Below are positions 1-11,321 of a stretch of 64,000 nt of DNA, piece by piece. Location: contig WUJK01000006.1 of the NCBI GenBank assembly GCA_011317545.1, positions 2,604,001 to 2,668,000 of the forward strand, given 5' to 3'. A model generated the notes under the pieces. That model had not been told where the DNA came from. It did no database searches and worked only from the letters and a program-made list of their open reading frames with translations. Each line of letters begins with the position of its first letter. Position 1 is the stretch's first letter. The translations under genes were made by a program, and so were the position numbers. The stretch comes from Coniella vitis (lineage: Eukaryota; Ascomycota; Sordariomycetes; Diaporthales; Schizoparmaceae).

Positions 1-1078
1 CCGCGACATCTGGACGCTGGAGCCGGCCATGATCACCTCGTTCGTCTACTGGTTCTACCACATGGAGTACGCCTACTTCCTCAACCTCGTCCTGCTCAAG
101 GCCTCGATCCTCTTCTTCTACCTCAAGATCTTCCCCAACCGCACGGTGCGCCGCCTGCTGTGGGCCACCGTCGCCTACAACGCCCTCTGGGGCACGCTGT
201 TTGTCGTCCTGAGCATCTTCCAGTGCTCGCCCGTGAGCTACTACTGGACCAGCTGGGACGGCCTGCACCGGGGGGCCTGTCTCGACACCAACGCCATTGC
301 GTGGGCGAATGCCATTTCCTCGATTGTCGAGGACATCTGGATGGTGGCCATTCCGCTGTCGCAGCTGCGAGGGCTGCAGCTGCATTTTAAAAAGAAGGTC
401 GGCGTTGCCATTATGTTTTGCACGGGTACATTGTAAGTAGTCGGTCGCCGTTGTTTTCTTTTCTTGTTGTCTTATGTCTTTGTTTGTGGCTCCGTCTCGT
501 TCGTTTCTTTTTCCCTTTTTTTATTCACCTTTTTTCTTTTTCAATATAGCGTCACCATCATGTCCATCATCCGCCTGCGCACCCTCATCACCTTTGCCAA
601 CTCGACCAACGTCACCTGGGACAACCTCGAGCTCGCGCAGTGGAGCGACATTGAAATCAACGTCGGCATCATCTGCGCCTGCATGCCCACCCTGCGCCTC
701 CTCCTCGTCAAGTTCTTCCCCATCCTCAGCAGCACGCGCCGCGGCTATGGCTACGGCTACGACAATGGCAACGGCTATGGAGGAGGCAACAGCGGAGGAG
801 CCGGCGCGGGGGCCCGGTACATGCACAACAACTCGCGCTCGATGCGCAGCCAAGGCGACGGAGGCATCTCGACCATTAACACCACGACGACAACGACGAC
901 AACGAATGGCACGCTGGGGAAAAGTGGTGGAGGAGGAGCAGGTATCACGTACCAGCGATCCTACGCGGTGCAGTACGATGATGCAGACGAAAGATCTTCA
1001 AGCCAGGTCCACTTGAAGGATTTGGATTCCAAAGGGTTCGATGCCTCACATACCAATGTCAGCGAGTGGTCCGCTTGA
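1..1078 (+). CDS. PTH11/rhodopsin-like integral membrane protein, 3' part
   Basis: The 5' end is missing; the frame is open from base 2. Two exons: about 2-432 and 550-1078, with intron 433-549 (GTAAGT donor, ATATAG acceptor). The visible protein starts RDIWTLEP and has several hydrophobic segments (for example YFLNLVLLKASILFFYLKIF and LLWATVAYNALWGTLFVVL). This is the pattern of the fungal 'rhodopsin domain'/PTH11-like family, seven-helix plasma-membrane proteins often thought to act as surface sensors. The conserved family features FYLKIFPN and a QCSPVSYYW stretch are present. After the last helix (VGIICACMPTLRLLLVKFF) comes a cytoplasmic tail rich in Gly, Tyr, Asn, Ser and Thr. The family call is confident. 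Any ligand, pathway or N-terminal CFEM domain cannot be judged. A 56-T tract begins 11 bases after the stop. Confidence 0.85.
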
Positions 1079-1085
1079 TTGTTCT

Positions 1086-1088
<3 letters not shown>

Positions 1089-1144
<56 letters not shown>
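1089..1144. repeat. Poly-T homopolymer, 56 nt
   Basis: An uninterrupted run of T starts 11 bases after the stop codon of the PTH11-like gene, so it lies in or near its 3' UTR. It is the longest homopolymer in the window. Its exact length should be distrusted because assemblies often misjudge such runs. Confidence 0.95.
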
Positions 1145-1145
<1 letters not shown>

Positions 1146-2097
1146 TTCTTCTCTCCCTTTTTCTTCTCCTTTTGTCTTTACTTGTTGTAAAGAAAAAGAA
1201 AAGAAAGAGGAGAAAGAAAAGAGAAATAAAAAAAAGAATTTGTCATGTTTTAACGAGGTTTTGGGTCGTCTTTTTTGTCCGGCCCCGGCGAAAAAAACCA
1301 CTTACAGACACCGACTTTCTCTCGCCTTTCAGTTGACAGACCCTGCTACCACGATCGATTCTTGGCCGCTCAGAGCCCACGCCGGGCCGGCTTGATACAC
1401 TCCGAGACCGCCGTGTCGAGCATGCCGCCGCCGCCGCCGCCGACGACGACGATGCTCAGCCCGCCGACACAGGAGGCCCATCCGACGTATTATGTCTGAA
1501 TATGGTTCGAGACTGCAACGACGATGCAGATTATATATGGAATTCTTTACGATTACGTACTTTCCAACTACCTACCTACCTACCTACCTACCTATCGCCT
1601 TATCCACGCGCCGATGGATCGACCGATCGACCGGCGTCTAGACAACAAGCGGATGAAAGGAGGAGACGAGGATAAGAGGAGGGAAAAATAAAACCAACGC
1701 CCTCGACTACATCCATCGAAAAATCAAAGGGACCCCATCATAAGGCTGGGGGATATCACTCCCCCCCCCCCCGAACAAGCACAGTTTGGAAATCCCCCCC
1801 CTGTGTTATGTATGTACTTACTTATACATCTCACCTACCTCCACCTCCTCAGCCACCCACCCAACAACCGCACACATCATCTACATCTCTTTCACTTTTC
1901 TCTTGTTTTTTTTTTGGTGTCCACCTAGATTGGAGTTGGGAGTAGAAATGGTGGAATGGCCTTTGACACCTTGGGGGCCTGCGCGATGGGAAGGTTTGAC
2001 GGATTGGGGGGCTGGCGAAAAGAAAGGGATCCAGAGTTCACCCAGCTTTCTCTTTGTCTGGCCTTTTTTTTTTCCTCAACTGTCATTATCATTATTT

Positions 2098-2108
2098 ATC
2101 ATCATCAC

Positions 2109-2174
<66 letters not shown>
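2098..2174. repeat. ATC trinucleotide array
   Basis: About 25 ATC/CAT units in intergenic DNA. Each frame reads as poly-His, poly-Ser or poly-Ile and there is no gene signal around it. Confidence 0.95.
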
Positions 2175-3591
2175 GTACTCGCCCACTTCATCTTGTCCGG
2201 GCTCACGGAAGAGCACTTCATGCATTGGGATCTCTTTGCGATCCCGAGTTCGATCAATGGGCCATGGGGGAAAAAGGCGATTCCCATTACTACAAACGAA
2301 CCAGCCAACAAACAGAGAAACACCCGGGCAGAGATCACGCAAGAGTGAGGAGAGGGCCAACTTTTTGTTGCCTTTTCAAACGCAGGGATTTTTAATCAAA
2401 CAAGACAAATTCAATCAGATAGAAAACGGAAGGAGAAAAGGAAGATGATATATAAAATAAAATATATATAAAAAAAAAGCAATATTAATAAAATAGAGAT
2501 TATCATATGTCTCTTTTTTTTCTCTTTGTGGTTTTAGTGACAGTAGTGCAGAGGTGAAGTGCGGTTTTTGCGTAGTTATGAATGAATATCAAGTAACCAA
2601 AGTTATACGATTATTATCCCCATCGCAACGAGCTCTCATGCATAATTGTCAAACCCGGATATGGCGGAAATTCACCATAATTTCCTTGGACAAGGGAATC
2701 ACAATCATGGGTGCTTGTAACGCTGCGGTGCGGTGCCTTTATTTCCTATCTACAACCAACCACATCCGTCTTCCTCTCGCTCCCTACGAGATGAGAGTTG
2801 CGTGTAGATAGGAGAATGGGTGCGGTGGGGAATAAAAAAGTGTGCAGACTTACTTATAAATTGGAGGGCATTGGTAAGTTGATGGTGAGGACAAGTTATT
2901 ATGCATTTGCATGGCCGTTGGCACTTATGGGTCTGATGTCGAGGCAATAATTTTATGAGGCTCTGTACTTCACTCACCTTCACGTATCTATGATGGCTCT
3001 CTCTCTCTCTCTATGTGAGATATAACGGTGCGGATACCAAGAATTCATGCTCTGGATCATGCTGTTTTTCACTCAAGCGCATGTATGTATCGATCGATAA
3101 TATCCATCAATACATACTCGCTGGGATGGACAAGTTGAAGCACTCATGGCAATGAGAGGCAGAAATACTGGAATCTACAGGCGGACACAAGAACTCACTC
3201 ACGTTTTGGGACTGGGAATGATTCCTTGTACAGTTTGCCATAATACTCTGGAGGCTATAAATGAGCCTCTTTACTTCTCGTCACACGTGAGTCTTTCTTT
3301 TTTTTTTTTTTTTTTCCTATTTCACGCACGCCAAAACATACCTATGCAGTCGAAGAAGAGCATGCATAACATAACACAGCATCCAACAAGATGTGAAATA
3401 TATATAGACCAAAAAAGCATGTCTCTATAATTTCTACATGGATCCCCAGGTTTCAAGGCTTTTTTTTTTATATATATATATATACACTCTTCCACAACCA
3501 ACCGGGAAATCCAACCTTTTCCCACACCCCCCTCTTTTCTTTCTTTGTCTCAAAGAATATCGAGGACCCTTGCTTATTCCCTCTTCCACAG

Positions 3592-3592
<1 letters not shown>

Positions 3593-3635
<43 letters not shown>
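3593..3635. repeat. CA/GT dinucleotide array abutting the AA9 stop codon
   Basis: A (CA)n array of about 21 units on the + strand. The TAA stop of the minus-strand AA9 gene occupies 3636-3638, so the array is the first part of that gene's 3' UTR, as (GU)n in the mRNA. Confidence 0.95.
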
Positions 3636-3637
<2 letters not shown>

Positions 3638-4710
3638 AGAGCTTCTGGCTGCGTCTCTTGCGCTTGGAGCACTTGCTGGTGGCGGCGGCACTGGTCTGGG
3701 CCGCCGCGGCGGCGCTGCTCACAACCGAGCTGCTGGCAGCAGCCACGGCGACCTCGGTCTGGCTGGACGAGGCCACAGCGGCGGCGGCCGAGGTGGCAAG
3801 CGTGGTTTGCGTAGCAGCAGAAGCAGCGGCAGAAGAAGAGACAACCGAGGCCGCGCTGGTGGTCGCAGCCGATGCTGCGGTGCTGGTTGAGCCGGACCCA
3901 GCGGCGCAAGTGATGGGGGCTGGGCCGGGGTTGGTGTAGGTGGTGGGAATGGGGTACTGTGATTTCATGGTGATAAGACAGGGTCAGTTTCTTTTGTTTT
4001 TTTGTCCCTTCATTTCCTTACAAAGAGGGCTGGCTGGTTAGGTGTTCACTCACGTAGAGGTCAATCACGAGACCAGGCTCGTATCCCGTGTAGCAGCCCG
4101 GAAAGTTGCACGTCTCGTCGCTGGTGGGCGCAAAGTCGCCGCCGCCGGTGACGGTCAGCTGGGTGCACGACAGGTAGAACTGCGCGCCGCCGACCTCCTC
4201 GGCCGCGTGCAGGGCAATCTGCTCGACGCGCAGCAGGTAGTCGCCGTCGGCGAGGCAGGTCGGCAGGGTCACGTTGACCTGCGAGAGGCCCTCGGCGGGC
4301 CACACGAGGCCGGCGCTGGTCGCCGTGGGCGTGTCCTGGGCAATCTTGAACCACTCGACGTCGGAGGCGCTGCCGTTCATGGTCGCGGCCGTGTCGCCCG
4401 CGGGCGCCTTGGCCATGTACCAGGCCAGCGGGCCCGGGTGGCTGATGTCCGTGTCGAGCTGGAGGCCCACGAGGTCGCCGGCGGCCACCGAGGCCGTCGC
4501 GGCGCCCTCGCTGCCCGTCGTCAGCTGGTAGCAGGCGATGGCGGTGCTGTTGACGTCCGTCACGGGCGCGTTGGAGTAGTGGTTGGCCGTCTCGCGGACA
4601 TACTCCCACTCGCCCGTCACGTTGCCCGAGGGCGTGATGTAGTAGGGGAATGTGTAGTGGGCCTGGGCCAGCGAGGCCAGCACGAGCACGGCAGCAGCGG
4701 CAGACTTCAT
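3636..4710 (-). CDS. AA9 (former GH61) lytic polysaccharide monooxygenase
   Basis: A secreted copper enzyme that oxidatively cleaves cellulose or related glucans. Exons 4054-4710 and 3636-3956 on the minus strand, intron 3957-4053 in phase 0; 325 residues. A 17-residue signal peptide (MKSAAAAVLVLASLAQA) leaves His18 as the mature N-terminus, the first ligand of the copper 'histidine brace'. His91 in DISHPGPL is the second ligand. The family block GGAQFYLSC supplies the Gln and axial Tyr, and IALHAA the conserved second-sphere His. Cys60 and the Cys in FYLSC probably pair. The catalytic fold ends near YTNPGPAP. It is followed by about 85 residues rich in Ser, Ala and Thr that end in the basic stretch KCSKRKRRSQKL. 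There is no CBM1 cellulose-binding module. The substrate and C1/C4 regioselectivity cannot be read from the sequence. Confidence 0.93.
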
Positions 4711-7076
4711 GGTCGAGGCGATGGCGAAAAGAACGGCTGTGGGTTCGATGTGAACAAGAAAGAAGGGAGCGAGTGAAGGGTGGTGGTAGTCAAGCTACGA
4801 AGAGACGAGAAAAGAATGACAAGAGCTGGGCTAGCCAACTGTGAATGCTGGGGGAAAAGAAAGAAGAAGAAGAAGAAGAAGGGAATGAAGGATCCAGAGT
4901 CAAGACTGCTTGGGTTTCGAGCCTCCCATTGTCCGTCGAGGGCAGAGCACACGGTCGGTATTTGTATCGAGAGTCGCCAGCCTCGTGAGCCTCGCCCTCG
5001 CCCCTAAACTGGAGCCCGTCCGCAAACGACTGCGATGGATTCTGCTTCCCAACTCGGCCATGACAGCATCACATCACATCACCGACAGACAGACACCCTT
5101 GCGCCGCCATCTAGATCCGACCGCACAAATGACGCGCCAAAAGCAGTGCCAAGCCCCGGAACTTTTTAAATGAAGGCCACGACGCGCACTCTCCACCGAG
5201 GCCGTCGCTAAAATCGCCGACTTGCGCGATGCTGGGCGCACCCGTCCACATGAAACTCCCCTTCCCCTGGACCAGATGCGGTGGACCCGCCGTTATAGCC
5301 GCCTGGATGCAAAGCAATATGCATAGTAGCTATGCACAAGCAAGCATAGCACTAGGCCATGCCGCCTCACGGAGAATCGGCACGGTGGAGTCGTTTCGAA
5401 ACAGATTGGGGAGTGCAAGCAAGCGCCAGGTTGGTGGTCATGGTATACGGCATCGTGTTTATTGTTTCCAAAACCAAAACCAAAAAAAAAAAAAAAAAAA
5501 AAAAAAGCCTGTTGTTTCCCTGCGCAGAGCAGCAACGGTCGCCTCCATTGGGCCAAGTGGATGTGAGAATCGCCAGTCGCACGACTCGGTTATACTATGT
5601 GACTATACCAAGTAAGTAGTGGCCTTGGGCACTCAAGAGGCGCCTACATAGTAGTCAAGGCGTCAACCTCGCCTCTTTTGTCTGAGCTGCAAGTCTACAT
5701 TCCACAGACAAATCCACATAAGCGCCCTACACTATGATAAAACGATACGCAGACCGACCGACCCGCACTTGCAAGCCCCAGGAAAGGAACCTCTGGTCAA
5801 AGTGGCCTATAAGATACTGACATAGTATATCTCTGCTTTGCTGTGAAAAGTACATTCTCAGAATACGGGGATAAACATGCCCTTTGCAGTGTCAGTGTAT
5901 CCTGAGTTCTGATTTCATCTTACCACACACACACACACCTTTTTTCACACACTCACTCACACACACTCACGCACACTCACACATCTCGAAAACACTCCTG
6001 CACAGAATGCACAGAGTAGAAGGAGGCTCCATCCATCCATCCGTCAGTGGAGCGCCAACCCGCCCAAGCCAGCGGTGCGCCCGCGCGCCCGCTCGCCCCG
6101 CTGCGGCACAACTCCGTTTTAGGAAAAATAGAATAAAATGATAAAAAAAGGGAACAAGCATCTGTCGTCTCAGGATGGTGGGTGCTGTTTGGTTTGATCT
6201 ACATCGCATTAGTGATTAGAGATTGAGGGAGGGGGGGGCTGGTGTGGATGTTTCGGTAGATCCCGATCCAAAAAGAAAGAATGCGTATATATATATATAT
6301 ATATATGTAAATATAACAGCCAACCGTGTAACGCCGGATAAGCGTCCTTGCTTATGATGCTCCTTGCTCTTCCTCCCCAGCATGTAACGGAATCTGTTCA
6401 GATCATATTTTGCAAGCACGAACCCAAGAGATAAAAAAGAAATACCCATACAACGTATATTCCCACCGACTTTACACTTTACGACGTCGACACACTCTCC
6501 CGCTTGCTTTGCAACTTGACTCATAACCAAATTATCATAAAACTCCTCCCAGTGTGTACTATTTATTATATAGTACAGAGTACATAGTATAAACAAGTCA
6601 AGCTTTGCTGACAAGTGAAAGCCAAGTCAAAAGCCAAGTCAAAAGCCTACAGCCACAGCCACAGACCCAGCCGCAGGCCTGCCCGTAAGCAGAACCGAAG
6701 CACGAGGCCAGAGCCAATAAAAAAAAAAAAGCATTATTCCAACGACACCCATCATCGTCTTATCCTGTGTGCTTGTTTGAATTTTGTATTTCTACCATGT
6801 ACATCGTATAGAAAAATAAGCCGAGTTTGTGAACCGCTCGCTTCTTTCCTTCCTTTTTTTCTTTTTTTCTTTCTGTACTTTACTCTTTTATTTTTTATCA
6901 CTGGCGGGTCTCCTCTATGCATATTCTCTTCTAAACTATACACAATCAACTTGTTTAACTCTCCTCCTTCTTCTTCTTCCTCCACCACAGATATCTCCGC
7001 CAGCAAACCCCCCCGAGAACTCCTTCAAAATCCAAGTCCCACTACAAACTTCCCATAACTTCTCAAAACCAGTATG

Positions 7077-7119
<43 letters not shown>

Positions 7120-7584
7120 TGGTTAGCAAAAGATCACAAAGTCCCTTCCTTATGCATGGCATGTCCTGTCTCGGCGGCGCGAGAGGACGAGATTCACGAC
7201 TGAATGTATAGGACACATCATCATACATACATACACCATCACAAACGCGGACATAAAAAAGACCATCATCTTGAAAAAAAAAAGATCAATCCCACACAAA
7301 GCTATTATCGCGATCCTCTTTTTATTTTTGTTTAAAAAATTACAGGGTATCAGTATTACAGCTACATAAGACACGTCCATTCGTTAATTTGAAAAAGAAA
7401 GAAGAAAAAAAGCCCTGCAGCATGCAGCCACGCAACGCAGGTACAATGTGTAATGCATGCATGTGCGCAAAAAGAACAACACACAAAAAAACTACAGTGT
7501 TAGCACTACGCCCGGGTTCTCAAAACCACTCCCACCCCTCCCTCTCGGGTATCAAAGAATTTCCTCTTTTCTCTTTTCTCTTGT
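4711..7584. other. Intergenic, no gene seen
   Basis: This gap holds the promoter side of the AA9 gene and the 3' side of the peptide transporter gene. It contains poly-A tracts (5482-5506, 7077-7117), CA-rich DNA (about 5923-5975), a TA run (6286-6306) and a palindromic GCATAG-TAG-CTATGC at 5321-5335. The recurrent ACATAGTA motif occurs near 5592 (minus strand), 5646 and 6577. The open frames here have no recognisable protein character. Confidence 0.65.
7077..7117. repeat. Poly-A homopolymer, 41 nt
   Basis: An uninterrupted A run in the gap upstream of the 3' end of the POT transporter gene. No retroelement coding sequence lies next to it. Confidence 0.95.
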
Positions 7585-9712
7585 TTAATCCCTCGCTAGG
7601 ATTCTCTTAACGTGAAGCTTATGGTCGCCGCTCTCCACCATGGCAGCCTCGTTTGGCATGGTATTGATATTGAAATCCTCGTCGTACGTCATGTAGGCGT
7701 CTTCGTCAATGTTGCGGTGGCGGTACCAGAAGATGGCGGTTTGGACAAACAGGGCGATGGCAGGTCCAATCCAGATCCACTATAAAAGGTATATATTAGT
7801 ATTTGGAATACACTCACTCTTTAGGAAAAAGGAAAAAGAAAGAAAGAAAAAAAAACCCCGAAGAGGAATCAAAGAGGGATGGGCAGCTTTTTACTCACAA
7901 CAAGGTACGGGTCCTTGATGGCCGGCGTCAGAATCTCGCCAATAGCAGCATACAGCGCCGTCATGAACAGGCAAATCGAAAAGACCGAGGCCTTCATGTT
8001 GGGGGGCGCACGGGCATACGCCATCTCGTACATGGTGACGTTGACGAGAATCTCCGAAATAGCACCCAGACAGATCATGGGCAGCTCGGCCCAGACGGAG
8101 ATGGGCGCAGGCGTGTCGGTGCAGCTCGAGGCATGGTAGCCACAGGGGCTCAAGCGGTAGACGTAGAGCTGGAGGATACCACCGGCGAGGCCGGAAATGG
8201 CGGCGAGGATCATGCCGGCCGTGATGCGCTTGACACGGCCAAAGTGGATGCCAAAGTGGCGCAGGGCCGGGTAGATGCCAAAGGCAAAGATGGGCGTGAA
8301 GATGATGATGGTCAGCGAGTTGAAGTTGCTGAGCAGGTCGTTGGGTGCGTTGTTGAGGATGAGCGTGGCCGCGAGGTTGTTTGGCGCCGCGCCAATGCCG
8401 CCGTCGTTGAGATACCAGATGGGAATGTACAGAAAGATCTGGCAGGCCTGCCAGGTACGGCCGACATCGCTGACGAGCTTGGCGTTCCACGACGGCGTGT
8501 AGCCCTTGGCCGCGAGCACCTCGGGCTGGGCGGCGTCCCAGAAGCCCTTTTTCCAGACTTTGAACTTGTTTTCCTTGCAGCAAATGGCCGTGATCTTGAA
8601 GAAGTCTGTGAGCTCCGAGCCCATGGGCGGCTTCTTGACCATCTTCTTGCGCACCCCAGCAAACACAATGACGACAACCGTGTACATGATGGTGGGCAGC
8701 AAGAAGGCCAGCCAGTAGCCCACGTACTTTTCCGCATACGTGGATGCGAGGGCAAAAAAGGCACCAATGTTGATAAAACCATAGTAGATGACCATGATGC
8801 GCTGGATGGTGGTCTCGGGGTCCACAAGCACCCGCTCACCGCTAGCCAGTGTCTTGACGTACTCGCGTTGGTAGACGTACTGGTCCAGCACGGTGGGCGC
8901 AACGTTGGGCTTGAAGATGCCGGCGCCGATCGCCAGCATGAAGAAGGAAATCATAAAGGGCGCGACACCGTTGCCCTTCTGGAGAACGCTGGGCGCAGCG
9001 CCGCCAGTCATGATGACGTGGGCAACAGCTCCAATGGCGGCGCCGAGCATGATGGTGTTGTAGCGGCCCAGTTTGGTGTCGGCGATCCAAGCACCGAAGA
9101 TGGGGAACAAGTAGGCCATGAAGGTAAACAGGAGGATAAAGGCAGACGCGAACTGCACTCCCTTCCCAAGAGCGCCAGCAACGCCCTGCGAGTCGTTTGG
9201 GTCGGGGGCACCGGCACCGTTGCCGCCGACGGGCAGGGGGTACTCGAGGAAGTTGCTGAACACGCCCGTGGTCGCATAGTACGAGGCACGTTCCGCCAAC
9301 TCAGCGATACACAACAGCCAGGCGACATAAGGGATTTTGTCGGCAACCTTGCGAAGGGTGGCGCGCTCCTCGTCGGTCGGCGGGGGGTACTTCTCATGGT
9401 CCCATGCCTCGCCCACGGCCGAGGTGGAGTGACTGGTGGCCAGGATTACATTTTCAATGTCCTCTTTGGTGTCGGGCTTGGTGCCAACCTCGGGATGAAC
9501 CGCTGGTGGACCATCCCCACGGGGCGGCAAAGGCATGAGAACAGCCTCGCCATGGTCCGTTGTCAACTTCTTCTCAGTGTCCAATGCTAAAAGAGGGTCA
9601 AGATGTCAGTACACCAAGGGTTTGGCCCGGGGAATAAAAAAGAAGGATGCCATGAAAAAGAGGGACAGGTTGGGAGTGCAGGGCAAAGATCATGACAGTG
9701 CTACTCACTCAT
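7585..9712 (-). CDS. POT/PTR2-family proton-coupled oligopeptide transporter
   Basis: A plasma-membrane symporter importing di-/tripeptides with protons. Proposed exons (minus): 9709-9712, 7899-9586 and 7585-7779; 628 residues. The main exon has no ATG in a useful place. It is preceded by a good acceptor (TTTTAG), and an ATGA followed directly by GTGAGT lies at 9709-9712, so I propose a 4-nt first coding exon giving MTLDTEKK. The family signatures are clear: ELAERASYY (the ExxERxxYY proton-coupling motif of helix 1), YYGFINIGAFFALAS (the PTR2 signature) and NVTMYEMAYARAP near the C-terminus. There are about 12 hydrophobic helices with a central cytoplasmic loop (KKMVKKPPMGSELTDFF). The last exon starts with WIWIGPAIALFVQTAIFWYRH and ends LHVKRILARD. 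GATA sites upstream fit nitrogen control. The family is certain; the first exon is inference. Confidence 0.93.
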
Positions 9713-10265
9713 CTTGGCTGCTAGACGTCCCGAGTCTTCTCAAAGTCCAAAGCCCCCCAATAGAAAAACAAAGTCAGACTGGGCTCGAGGCTGGCCGAGT
9801 TGCAAAAGAAACCCAACCGGAGCAGGAGAGGTGTGGAATGCGGGAGAGTGCCTGAGGGGAGAGAAGCCAGTGGTTGAGATGGGCCGAGGAGAGAAAGATG
9901 GGAAGCGAGGGAAGTTATACGGCACCAGAGCAACGCGGTGCTACCGTCTGGGCCGGGGGTTGGCGCAAATAGTCCCATGGGTCTACCTCTTTCTGCTCGT
10001 ACCACCGGGGTCTAGATGTACATATCTCTGGGAGAATATGGGGGGCCCCATCAGTGGGCAGGATGCAGCCCAGTGCTCTGATACCCTTGTCCCTTCATCC
10101 ATATCACCATGAATGGGGCATGTTCGAGCTTGGCGCCTCCAAGACGTGCAGCAACGGACTGGCGAAGGATTGGACGGCTCGCATGGGCTTCTCCGGCCAG
10201 ATTCCCATGGCTTCGGATCAGGCAGGGCAGGGAGATGCAATTCGCTTTGCCTCTTGCCCCCGTGT

Positions 10266-11321
10266 GATAAGTATACCCAAAGGCAGAGCCGACGAATGAT
10301 AAGCTGCAAGCCGCCACCACAGAGCCAGGACGATCGTTCCCGGACCGCTATCGTGGCGTGGCAACGAGTGGCCAACTGGGGAAACGATAAGCTGCATGGA
10401 GAGATTCTAGAAGTCGGATCGAACATTGGGAAGACTGCCTTGTGAGGCGCTCTCGCCTTGACAGCATCGCCGCGATCCGGCGAGACCGTACCAGCGAACC
10501 ATTCTCGGCGGCCCATATACATAGTATTGGGCTGCTTGAAGGGACCTTGACCCCGTTTCGACCTTCGACCTGCAGTATGGAACACGAAGAACGTCTTCTA
10601 GTGTGGCTGCAGCCTGGGAGGGCGACATGTATGCTGTGGTTTTGGGAGCTGCATGTGCTGTGTGTCACGTAAGGCTACATGGTGACAATGTTTTTCCTTC
10701 TTTCTTGGATTCCATTTTGCGATTTCCCACGCACAAAGATGTTGCAACGACGGTTAGGCTTTCATGAATGCTGTTGTTCTTTCCCCCATATACTACGCGT
10801 TGTTGAGGGCGTACATAGTAGTGCGATGCGTGCGTACTTTGTGCAGTCCCAGAAGTGTTTGCGGGCAAACGAAAGAGGGAAAGGCAGCCAGCCCCCTGTC
10901 CCGTTCACGTTATCTGCAGAGTGTGGCCGCAACCCCCCAATCAGTGCATATAGTGCGGGACCAATAGGATGTCATTGACTGGTGGGACACCATGTATTTG
11001 GGGCAGCGTGGCTTGCTGGGAAGATTGGCTTGCCGCACAGCGAGCAGCCTGCGTTGCCGTTCACTGACCACAGATGGGCCCTTTGCCATTGGTGAATCAT
11101 GGGCGCTCCAAAAGGGCCGATGGCAGCCGCGGGTTGACGGTTGGTCTGCCAAGCTGACGAAAGATGCTGGCGATGGAGTCCAGGCGACAAATGCCAAGCG
11201 CAAAGGCACAGTGAGAGCCTTGCCCAAGCAGGAAGGTCGACGGCTGACAACGTTGCAGTATCGAATGGCGTTATCAGCGCAACAGCCTCAAGCGGATAAT
11301 CGTGATAAGCAGCCACTTATC
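10266..11321. promoter_or_regulatory. Cluster of GATAAG sites upstream of the peptide transporter
   Basis: GATAAG occurs at 10266-10271, 10298-10303 and 10386-10391. GATAAT (11294), GATAAG (11304-11309) and its complement CTTATC (11316-11321) lie within 28 bases of each other. HGATAR is the site of AreA/NIT2-type nitrogen regulators, which are known to control fungal peptide transporters. The cluster lies 0.55-1.6 kb upstream of the transporter start. The sites are seen directly; their function is inference. Confidence 0.35.

Larger units (their letters stand above)
1079..3635. other. Intergenic, microsatellite-rich, no gene seen
   Basis: Tail-to-tail gap between the PTH11-like gene and the AA9 gene. 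It holds a 56-T tract (1089-1144), a CTAC run near 1569-1594, a C run near 1761-1772, an ATC array (2098-2174), a TA run near 3467-3484 and a CA array (3593-3635). The open frames here are low-complexity translations (poly-Phe, poly-His, poly-Ser, poly-Ile) and resemble no known protein. Confidence 0.7.

Noticed and set aside
2054..2448. Open frames rich in His, Ser, Ile or Met over the ATC array
   Set aside because: They are translations of a trinucleotide microsatellite in all frames, with no conserved flanks.
1089..7117. Poly-T and poly-A tracts as tails of retrotransposons
   Set aside because: No reverse transcriptase, terminal repeats or clear target-site duplications were seen next to them; simple slippage explains them.
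7803..9590. A 595-codon + strand open frame over the peptide transporter
   Set aside because: It mirrors the transporter, whose minus-strand frame has the POT signatures and membrane helices; the + strand product is rich in Arg, Gly and Asp without any recognisable domain.
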